A DNA stretch of 64,000 nucleotides from positions 22,457-86,456 of the forward strand of contig NZ_JABASR010000016.1 of assembly GCF_016107525.1 (NCBI RefSeq), given 5' to 3'. The notes below the pieces were generated by a model, which was not told where the DNA came from, made no database searches, and was given only the letters and a program-made list of their open reading frames with translations. The position numbers and the translations under genes were made by a program. This stretch comes from Psychrobacter aquimaris (GTDB lineage: Bacteria > Pseudomonadota > Gammaproteobacteria > Pseudomonadales > Moraxellaceae). Shown piece after piece: positions 57,446 to 64,000 of the stretch (positions are counted from its first letter, which is position 1; each line of letters begins with the position of its first letter).

Positions 57446-58510
57446 CTATGCAGGCCAGCCTTCTAATACAATCTTGCCATGCGCTTGCTGGTTTTCTAGC
57501 ATTTGGTGCGCACTGCGTACATGCTCAGCCGTGATAGTGCCAAGATGATAGGCAACGGTGGTTTTGATCTTACCTGTATCAATCATGTTGGCAACGTCCG
57601 TCAATAAACGATGCTGTTCAATCATATCTGGCGTATGGAACATAGATCGCGTAAACATAAACTCCCAATGTAGGCTTAGGCACTTAGTTTTAAGAAGATT
57701 GGCATCTAATGATTTTGGATCATCAATGAGTCCAAGTTTACCTTGTGGCTTTAAGCATTTAATGATTTCTTCATAATGCTCGTCAGTATTATTGAGACTC
57801 ACGACGTAATCTACTTCAGTGATGCCTATCTTTTGCAGTTCATCAAATAAAGGATTGTGGTGATTGATGACATGATCTGCGCCTAGCTCCTTTAACCACT
57901 GTACGCTCTCATCTCTTGAAGCAGTGCCTATAATCTTGGCAGAAGTTCGTGTTTTTAGTAGCTGCGTTAAGATAGAACCCACGCCGCCCGCTGCACCAAT
58001 GACTAATACCGAAACGTCATTAGCACTCTCATCACTACCATTTTTATCTACCGAGCTGTTAGTGACAGGCACTTGTAAACGCTCAAACAACATCTCCCAA
58101 GCCGTGATCGTCGTCAATGGCAATGCCGCCGCTTCAGCGAAAGACAACGATGCTGGCATACGCCCAACGATGCGCTCATCAACTAGCTGGTACTCAGCAT
58201 TACTGCCCGAACGGGTTAGATCCCCTGCGTAATATACCTTATCCCCTACTGAGAACAGGCTGACCTCGTCGCCAACCGCCGTCACGATGCCCGCCGCATC
58301 CCAACCAATCACTGCGTACTCACCCTCTGGTGCAGGACGCGATTGACGGATTTTATAATCCACTGGGTTGACGGATATGGCTTTGACCTCTACCAGAATA
58401 TCGTGACCTGTGGCAGTCGGTTTATCAAGGGTAATATCTTGTAGCGCTTGTTCATTATCGATGGCTAGATTGTCTTGATAACCAATGGCTTTTATTGTCT
58501 GATTTTGCAT
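57446..58510 (-). CDS. zinc-type alcohol dehydrogenase-like / quinone oxidoreductase family protein
   Basis: MDR-superfamily oxidoreductase of 354 residues. The GroES-like domain has AISVNPVDYKIRQS (near residues 45-58) and VIGWDAAGIVTAVGDEVSLF (near 67-86). The Rossmann motif VLVIGAAGGVGSILTQLL lies near 168. Catalytic-zinc ligands are absent, as in the ZADH/QOR subgroup that reduces quinones or enones with NADPH. Its substrate is unknown. It precedes nothing obvious; the SDR gene 90 bp upstream is on the same strand and may be co-transcribed. Confidence 0.85.
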   Translation of the reverse strand: MQNQTIKAIGYQDNLAIDNEQALQDITLDKPTATGHDILVEVKAISVNPVDYKIRQSRPAPEGEYAVIGWDAAGIVTAVGDEVSLFSVGDKVYYAGDLTRSGSNAEYQLVDERIVGRMPASLSFAEAAALPLTTITAWEMLFERLQVPVTNSSVDKNGSDESANDVSVLVIGAAGGVGSILTQLLKTRTSAKIIGTASRDESVQWLKELGADHVINHHNPLFDELQKIGITEVDYVVSLNNTDEHYEEIIKCLKPQGKLGLIDDPKSLDANLLKTKCLSLHWEFMFTRSMFHTPDMIEQHRLLTDVANMIDTGKIKTTVAYHLGTITAEHVRSAHQMLENQQAHGKIVLEGWPA

Positions 58511-58600
58511 TGTTTTTATTCCTAATAATAAATAGATTGAGCAGAGCTCTCATGTGGGCAATACTGAAATACATAGCGCTTAACAGGAGGTAATATACTT

Positions 58601-59455
58601 TTAATACAACGACTGTAACACCTGCTGTGTTTGACGCTCCAGCTCTGCAATGGCTTTTTTGTCTAACGCGTCGGCATGCGGTTGACCAAATTCGCCCCTA
58701 GCATCGCCATGTGCACCATCTTTGATATCGTTATCAAAGTATTTACCCGTGTCATTAGCGAACTCATCCGAGACAGCCAATTCCGTTAAGATATTTGTCC
58801 CTTTATCTGCTGATGACCAGTGATGACCATACGCTTCGTCAACCATCTTGGTGTTCAACAATGATCCTGGATTGACAGCGATCACGTTAATATCATGGCT
58901 AGCAACTGTGTCAGCTAAATCCATGCTCCACATTGTTAGTGCCAGCTTACTTTGCGCATAGGCAGCTTTGTCATCGAGATGCGCTTGCCCTACAAATGCC
59001 TTATATGATATTGGTGCTTGAGCAGCCGAGCTTAAATTCACAATACGCGCTTTACTAGATTGCTTGAGTAAAGGTAATAAAGCATTGGTCAGCTCGTAAG
59101 GCGCTAGGTAATTGACCACAAAGCGTACGTCCAAACCATCTTTAGTCATCGCTGATGCCGTGGTATAAATCCCTGCATTGTTTATTAATACATCCAGCTT
59201 TGGTAGCTTTTCATTGACGTCTGCGGCCATCTTGAGCACAGCCGTTAAATCGGAAAAATCAGCCACAAACCCATCAATATGATCTACCGCGTCGCCTGTC
59301 GCCACTGCTTGAACTTCTGCAATGACACTAGCAAGTTTGTCAGCATCGCGGCCATGCAGGTACACTTGATGCCCAGCCTCTGCTAGCTTTAAAGCAGCCA
59401 ACTTACCAATACCATCTGTGCTACCCGTGATTAAAATTGTTTTATGCATAGTCAT
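58601..59455 (-). CDS. SDR-family oxidoreductase
   Basis: Short-chain dehydrogenase of 284 residues. The cofactor motif is TGSTDGIGKLAALKLAEAG (near residues 11-29), NNAGIYTT near 91, and catalytic residues are in IVNLSSAAQAP (near 138) and AYAQSKLALTMW (near 160). It is longest in similarity to retinol dehydrogenase/WWOX-like SDRs by eye. Substrate unknown. Probably co-transcribed with the downstream quinone oxidoreductase-like gene. Confidence 0.85.
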   Translation of the reverse strand: MTMHKTILITGSTDGIGKLAALKLAEAGHQVYLHGRDADKLASVIAEVQAVATGDAVDHIDGFVADFSDLTAVLKMAADVNEKLPKLDVLINNAGIYTTASAMTKDGLDVRFVVNYLAPYELTNALLPLLKQSSKARIVNLSSAAQAPISYKAFVGQAHLDDKAAYAQSKLALTMWSMDLADTVASHDINVIAVNPGSLLNTKMVDEAYGHHWSSADKGTNILTELAVSDEFANDTGKYFDNDIKDGAHGDARGEFGQPHADALDKKAIAELERQTQQVLQSLY

Positions 59456-59800
59456 AAACCGTCCTTATTGTTTGAATTATGGTTTTAGTCTTGGATACGT
59501 GTTCTATTTTATCTGTCGTTATAGCACCCATTGTTATGAAAGTGTTGTGATTCAAAACAGCAATCATCATCGACGGAAACACTTAAAGTTTCTGAAACTG
59601 GCTGATTTTTTGAATAATTATTTACTGTATGAGAGTAGCCGATTACGGCTATATAGTTGCGGGTGTCTATGTAAATTAAATGAAAATACAATTGATAAAA
59701 AAACGCTAGTAAGTACTCACTTACTAGCGTTTGACTAACGGCTTAAATACCTTTTATAAGTTGTCTGTTTAAATCCTCAGTTAGCGTCAATTAACGTCAA
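59456..59800. other. 345-bp region between the SDR and M14 genes
   Basis: Contains the terminator of the M14 gene (59695-59732). Small overlapping frames on both strands have no protein-like features. The promoter of the SDR gene should lie here. Confidence 0.55.
59695..59732 (-). terminator. rho-independent terminator of the M14 peptidase gene
   Basis: Read on the minus strand, AAACGCTAGTAAGT and ACTTACTAGCGTTT form a perfect 14-bp stem with a 4-base loop, followed by TTTT. It starts 69 bp after the M14 stop codon. Confidence 0.85.
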
Positions 59801-60928
59801 TTAACGTAAGTCGTCAACGACGGCTAGCATGGCAATAAGCGATGCCTCCCCTAACTGAATAGAACGCTCTGGTGACCAGCCCATCTCTTCATCAGGTAGA
59901 TTATCGTTGTCTTTAAATGGCATCTCTAAGGTATTAGCAAGACAATCAAAACGTTCAGCCACCCAATGGGTTGCCAGTGTCATGTTCGCCTCACCCGGCG
60001 CATCAATCTCATAACCGACCTCGGTCTGAAAATCGGCACTGGCTAATTTCAATACGTCTGAGAACCGATCGCGTAGATGTGCGAGGCGCTCATTATAACT
60101 TGGCGTTCCTTGAGAGCCAGCAAGGAATGCAAAAGGTAATGCTTCATCGCCATGCACGTCATAAAACAGATCAACGCCCGTCTCTTCCATCTTATTGATC
60201 ACATGAAACACTTCAGGACTTTTTTCTAAACTTGGACTTGCCCACTCACGGTTTAGGTTCGTACCTGCTGCGTTCGTACGGAGATGCCCACGTACACTAC
60301 CATCAGGATTCATATTCGGCACAATATAGAAGTTGGCTTTGTCTAATAACAACCTGCTATTGGCATTATCGCTATCTAACAAGCTATAGAGCAAACCTTC
60401 GACCAGCCACTCAGCCATTGTCTCACCCGGGTGCTGACGCGCGGTGATCCAGATGTTGCGTTTCTTAGTATCGCCATCACCAATCTTCACCAATGTTAGG
60501 TCGCGCTTATCAAGGGTTTCACCTAAATGCTCTAAAGTCACCAGTGGGTGCGTCTGTACAGCTGCTAACAAGTCTTGGTGACGCTCATAGCTATAAGGCG
60601 CAAAATAAGCAATTTGGATAGTTTCGCAGGCCAACTCTGCCACGATGGTTAATTTGCCATCTTTATAAGTAGTCGGTAGACGGAACCAATGCTGACGATC
60701 GTAGGAAGCGACTGCTTGATAATTCTCCCACCCTTCTAGGTAGGAGGATTCGCCTGCATTCATGATATTGAGAACGTACTCTTCTCCAACCTCACCGGAT
60801 AGACGGAAGTTAAACCATTGGAAAAATTCTTCGCCAACGTCTGGACGAATAGCCAGTTGAATATTTTTTTTATCTTCTATGTTAAGTACTTCAATATTAC
60901 CTGCATCGAAATTGGCAGTGATATGCAT
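59801..60928 (-). CDS. M14-family metallocarboxypeptidase (cytosolic CCP-like)
   Basis: Zinc carboxypeptidase of 375 residues with no signal peptide. An N-terminal beta-rich domain (residues 1-120), as in the cytosolic carboxypeptidase (Nna1/CCP, M14D) group, precedes the catalytic domain. Zinc ligands are in TARQHPGETMAEW (near residues 162-174, HxxE) and DVHGDEALPF (near 259). NMNPDGSVRGHLRTNAAGTN (near 205-224) holds the substrate arginine and asparagine. The catalytic glutamate is in NTLEMPFKDN near 337. Some bacterial relatives deglutamylate; the substrate here is unknown. GAGGAG precedes the ATG. Confidence 0.88.
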   Translation of the reverse strand: MHITANFDAGNIEVLNIEDKKNIQLAIRPDVGEEFFQWFNFRLSGEVGEEYVLNIMNAGESSYLEGWENYQAVASYDRQHWFRLPTTYKDGKLTIVAELACETIQIAYFAPYSYERHQDLLAAVQTHPLVTLEHLGETLDKRDLTLVKIGDGDTKKRNIWITARQHPGETMAEWLVEGLLYSLLDSDNANSRLLLDKANFYIVPNMNPDGSVRGHLRTNAAGTNLNREWASPSLEKSPEVFHVINKMEETGVDLFYDVHGDEALPFAFLAGSQGTPSYNERLAHLRDRFSDVLKLASADFQTEVGYEIDAPGEANMTLATHWVAERFDCLANTLEMPFKDNDNLPDEEMGWSPERSIQLGEASLIAMLAVVDDLR

Positions 60929-61137
60929 GATCGCTCCTCGATTGGTTTTTTATGATTGGGTCTAATCGGCTATGTGTGGGATACAAAGGAATGTGACAGA
61001 TTTTTTATTCTAGATAGGCTCTAATCTAACACAGTAGCGCTATACTTTATTGGTCATCACACACTCTTTTTCAAGTCACTAGCTTACCAGATTGATCTCT
61101 GGTTTTTTCAGAATGGCCCACAGCGCTATATTCATAT

Positions 61138-61962
61138 TTATCCAAACTGGAAAGCAGATAACTGCGTTTTTAGCACTTGCTCAGAGTAAATTTTATGACC
61201 CTTATCATTGCCTGCTGCACCTACCGCCACCATAAGCGGTAGCAAATGCTCCTCTGCCCCTAATGGATGCGACGCCATTGCATAAGGTGCTTTTGACCAA
61301 TTAGCAAGCGCTGCAAGTCGCATCTCCGCATCCGCTGCGACAGTGTTGGTAAGCCATTCATCAAAACCCTCTGACGGTGCGGTGAAGTTTGCATCACCAT
61401 AGCCACGCATATTATGAAAGCTCATCCCGCTACCGATGATCAATACGCCTTCTTGACGTAATGCATGCAGTGCTTGGCCCGCTGCCAGATGCGCTTTTGG
61501 GTCTAGATCATTACACAGTGACATCTGTACCACGGGAATATCCGCTTCAGGGAGCATTACCTTTAACGGTATAAAGACACCATGATCAAAACCGCGTGAC
61601 GCATCTTGTTTGTTCTGTATACCTGCCTCAGTTAGCAATTTACTGACTCGTTCAGACAATACTGGCGCGCCTGATGCTGGGTACGTCAAGTGATAGGTAT
61701 GCTCAGGAAAGCCATAATAATCGTAAATCAAATCAGGTTTCACGCTAGCAGTAATACCAAACTTAGGTGTCTGCCAATGAGCGCTAATCATCAAGATAGC
61801 CTTTGGACGCTCAGGCAATCGAGTCGTAATGCTCGCTAAAAAAGTCGCCATCCCATCCCACATATCTGCAGGTTGCCAATCCATAAAAAAACAAGGTCCC
61901 GCGCCATGCGGTATAAATAGCACAGGCTGACTTACTGACTCGTTAGATACGTGTACGCTCAT
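61138..61962 (-). CDS. DODA-type extradiol dioxygenase family protein (YgiD-like)
   Basis: LigB-superfamily, DODA-type protein of 274 residues. Metal-site histidines are visible in FIPHGAGPCFF (near residues 16-26), LMISAHWQTPKFG (near 58) and GFDHGVFIPLKVM (near 120). GSGMSFHNMRGYG lies near 176. E. coli YgiD is a zinc-dependent ring-opening dioxygenase of DOPA-like catechols; the physiological substrate is uncertain. I choose the ATG at 61962, six bases after AAGGAG, over the GTG at 61965. Same strand as doxX, 124 bp away. Confidence 0.85.
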   Translation of the reverse strand: MSVHVSNESVSQPVLFIPHGAGPCFFMDWQPADMWDGMATFLASITTRLPERPKAILMISAHWQTPKFGITASVKPDLIYDYYGFPEHTYHLTYPASGAPVLSERVSKLLTEAGIQNKQDASRGFDHGVFIPLKVMLPEADIPVVQMSLCNDLDPKAHLAAGQALHALRQEGVLIIGSGMSFHNMRGYGDANFTAPSEGFDEWLTNTVAADAEMRLAALANWSKAPYAMASHPLGAEEHLLPLMVAVGAAGNDKGHKIYSEQVLKTQLSAFQFG

Positions 61963-62085
61963 CACTTTCTCCTTGTCACTTTTATAAGATGGTTTGATTA
62001 ATTGATATGACGTTGTCAGCGTGGGCCATTACTGTTTTTACGATGACGCCTCTTTAGCGTTACTGACAGCAATTAAAGGGAGCTA

Positions 62086-62538
62086 TTACACACGCCCTAG
62101 CTTTTCTGATAGTGCCTTGTCCATACTTATAGCACCGCCACCTTGTACCGTTAAAGCTAGCAAAGCCACCATCAAGGTCAATGCGTATTCGTAGCCACCA
62201 TCAGCGGCGAATAAACCATTGCTGATATGGACAGAAAAAATAGCGACTAGCATCGTAAAGGCAGCGATCAATGCGGCAGGTCGAGTCAGTAATCCTAAAA
62301 CTAAGGCAAGACCACCAAAGAACTCAGCACCGCCTGCCAATATTGCCATTAACAAACCAGGTTCCATACCCATACTGCTTAACCATCCAGCCGTGCCAGC
62401 CAGCCCATTGCCACCAAACCAGCCAAATAACTTTTGTGCGCCGTGGGCTGCCAAAATCAAACCGACGGGTACACGAAGGATTAAGGCAGCAGCGCCAGCT
62501 TCTGATGTTAAAATTTTATTTAATAGTGATGTTTTCAT
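62086..62538 (-). CDS. DoxX-family membrane protein
   Basis: Four-helix inner-membrane protein of 150 residues. LILRVPVGLILAAHGAQKLF (near residues 20-39), GWFGGNGLAGTAGWLSSMGM and LLAILAGGAEFFGGLALVLG are typical of the DoxX/YphA group. Biochemical role poorly defined; linked to redox and thiol stress in some bacteria. Probably transcribed with the dioxygenase-like gene downstream, and divergent from the LysR gene. Confidence 0.88.
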   Translation of the reverse strand: MKTSLLNKILTSEAGAAALILRVPVGLILAAHGAQKLFGWFGGNGLAGTAGWLSSMGMEPGLLMAILAGGAEFFGGLALVLGLLTRPAALIAAFTMLVAIFSVHISNGLFAADGGYEYALTLMVALLALTVQGGGAISMDKALSEKLGRV

Positions 62539-62699
62539 TGATAATTACTCTATAACGTATGATTGGGATAAATGCTGTATAAAATGATATAGACACACTA
62601 TACTATCAACGCGATAAAAGAGTAAGCCGAGTTATATTGAATGATTATCAACGTATCGTTTATAGTAGAATCAGCATTAGATTAAACATAGGAAACAAC

Positions 62700-63647
62700 A
62701 TGGATAGAATCGATGCAATGCGTGCCTTTGTAGCGGTGGTGACTGAAGGCGGTTTCAGTAAAGCCGCCACAGCGATGCAGCTTTCACCGCAACTGGTGAG
62801 CAAGTATGTTGCAAAGTTGGAGGAGCAGCTGAATACCCGTCTGCTCAATCGCACCACACGTAAAGTGAGCATGACTGAGGCTGGCAGTCAATATTTTACA
62901 CACGCACAGCAGATTTTGTTGAGTATTGATGAGATGGCATCGCAATTGGGCGGCTTACAACAGCACCCTAAAGGTATTCTACGAATCAGTGCACCTGTCT
63001 CATTCGCCTTAAAGCATATGGCAAAGCTGATTACTGACTTTCAAGAACGCTATCCCTCAGTCACCGTTGATCTACAGCTGAGTGACCGGAAAGTTGATAT
63101 CATTGAAGAAGGCTTTGATATTGCATTGCGTATTGGACAGTTAGACAGCTCATCGCTGATTGCCAAGCAAATTTCGCCTATTCGCGTGGTTTTATGCGCC
63201 TCACCTGAATATCTAAAAATCCACGGTACGCCTAAACGACTTGAAGATTTAGAGGCGCATCGCTATTTGCATTATAGCTATATGAACGGAGAGACTAGGG
63301 GACAAATTTATAAGTACCTAAAGGCGAAACAGCTCAAGGAAAGCAGCATTTTTCGTAGTAATAACGGTGACGTGCTGGTTGAGGCGGCCATTGCAGGCGC
63401 AGGATTGATATTGCAACCGACTTTCATTGTTAGTAAAGCGCTAAATACTGGCAAGTTAGTTATAGTGCTGCCTGAATATGAACCCAACCCTTTGGGCTTA
63501 TATGCAGTCTATGCTCATAGAAAACTACTGCCCCATAAAGTCAGGTCTTTTATTGACTTTATGACGGACTATTATGGTGATCCGCCGTATTGGGATGAAC
63601 ACATTAAGTTGAACCGCCCTAAGGTTGTCGGGGATTCAATATCCTGA
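62700..63647 (+). CDS. LysR-family transcriptional regulator
   Basis: LysR regulator of 315 residues. The helix-turn-helix domain reads MDRIDAMRAFVAVVTEGGFS with MQLSPQLVSKYVAKLEEQLN (residues 1-47) and TTRKVSMTEAGSQYF, the CrgA/AaeR-like branch. The effector domain starts ILRISAPVSFALKHMAKLI. AGGA six bases upstream fixes the start at 62700 rather than the longer frame from 62637. Divergent from doxX with a 161-bp shared promoter region, so doxX and the dioxygenase-like gene are the likely targets. Confidence 0.9.
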   Translation: MDRIDAMRAFVAVVTEGGFSKAATAMQLSPQLVSKYVAKLEEQLNTRLLNRTTRKVSMTEAGSQYFTHAQQILLSIDEMASQLGGLQQHPKGILRISAPVSFALKHMAKLITDFQERYPSVTVDLQLSDRKVDIIEEGFDIALRIGQLDSSSLIAKQISPIRVVLCASPEYLKIHGTPKRLEDLEAHRYLHYSYMNGETRGQIYKYLKAKQLKESSIFRSNNGDVLVEAAIAGAGLILQPTFIVSKALNTGKLVIVLPEYEPNPLGLYAVYAHRKLLPHKVRSFIDFMTDYYGDPPYWDEHIKLNRPKVVGDSIS

Positions 63648-63715
63648 GAGAATACGTCAAAGAAAGCATCAAATAATTACTAATACCTCTAATAGTATGG
63701 AAAAATAACCACACA

Positions 63716-64000
63716 ATGAAAAAATCCCTTCAAAGCATTTTAAACCGAGTGGGACTGACCGCTTTAGTGGCAGCATCATTACTATCGAGCACCGTACAGG
63801 CAGCAGATAGTGATGATCGCTTAAAAAGTACTATTGATCAGCAAGCAACATTATTAATGAATAAGCATGATATTCCAGGCATGGCCTTTGGCATTATTAT
63901 TGATGGAAAATCACATTTTTATCATTATGGTTTGGCTGACAAAAATGAACCGCCCCGACTATATCGGAGGCTGATCTACTTGAGTCAGGCAGCAATGCCT
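63716..64000 (+). pseudogene. 5' part of a class C beta-lactamase-like gene, apparently frameshifted
   Basis: From the ATG at 63716 the translation starts MKKSLQSILNRVGLTALVAA, a signal peptide ending VQAAD. It continues DQQATLLMNKHDIPGMAFGI and GKSHFYHYGLADKNEPP, as in AmpC-type serine beta-lactamases. After residue 82 or so the frame goes out of register: the continuation PTISEADLLESGSNA, which aligns with the usual PVTEDTLFELGSVSK, is in another frame (shift near 63945-63955). The catalytic SxxK also looks altered (S-N-A where S-V-S-K is expected). The gene runs off the window, so it could also be a sequencing error. Confidence 0.6.

Noticed and set aside
57446..58510. Classical zinc alcohol dehydrogenase using PQQ-linked metabolism
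   Set aside because: The protein is an NAD(P)H MDR-type enzyme without zinc ligands, and nothing ties it to PQQ apart from distance.

Overview
The window looks like chromosomal DNA of a moderately AT-rich aerobic gammaproteobacterium in the Moraxellaceae, most likely Psychrobacter or a close relative of Acinetobacter. This is inferred from the gene content (ben/cat cluster with an Acinetobacter-type BenM/CatM operator, pqqABCDE plus an M19 dipeptidase, a citrate/diaminopropane siderophore cluster) and from general protein character. No rRNA, tRNA or CRISPR array was seen.

Positions 1-10760 (minus strand) hold a siderophore biosynthesis cluster of the rhizobactin/schizokinen/acinetoferrin type. 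In order of transcription it has diaminobutyrate aminotransferase, diaminobutyrate decarboxylase, an IucA/IucC synthetase, an amine N-hydroxylase, a GNAT acyltransferase, a 14-helix MFS exporter and a second IucA/IucC synthetase cut by the window edge. A strong Fur-box match lies upstream of the first gene and a weaker one upstream of the last.

Positions 11200-20850 hold a 3-(3-hydroxyphenyl)propionate meta-cleavage operon (minus strand: mhpA, mhpB, an AAHS-type transporter, mhpF, mhpE, mhpC, mhpD) with an upstream LysR regulator instead of the IclR-type MhpR of E. coli. The operon is bounded by an IS256-type transposase remnant at about 11.2 kb and by short terminal-inverted-repeat elements at 19.9 and 21.6 kb, so it may have been acquired as a block.

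Positions 21700-34963 (plus strand) hold the urea system: the urea ABC importer urtABCDE, then ureD, ureA, a fused ureB-ureC, ureE, ureF, ureG and a HupE/UreJ-type permease. A sigma54-like promoter with NtrC-like half sites lies in front of urtA. A 172-bp MITE-like element sits between ureA and the ureBC fusion.

Positions 35283-48053 hold the whole route from benzoate to TCA intermediates: a divergent LysR regulator, catB, catC, catA, benA, benB, benC, benD, benE, 3-oxoadipate CoA-transferase A and B, 3-oxoadipyl-CoA thiolase and the enol-lactonase. An exported M20 amidohydrolase (48135) and an AAHS transporter (49742) follow. They could release and import an aromatic acid for this pathway.

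Positions 51600-56043 hold pqqABCDE with an M19 dipeptidase two bases after pqqE. pqqA (24 codons) is followed by a terminator-like hairpin before pqqB. The rest (56.3-64 kb) is an ordinary mix: an EamA exporter, an alcohol dehydrogenase-like protein, an SDR, an M14 carboxypeptidase, a DODA-type dioxygenase, DoxX, a LysR regulator and, at the edge, the start of a class C beta-lactamase-like gene that appears frameshifted.

The most unusual items are the UreB-UreC fusion, the small TIR element family that has entered or flanked three of the clusters, the sigma54/NtrC-like urtA promoter, and the M19 peptidase coupled to pqqE.
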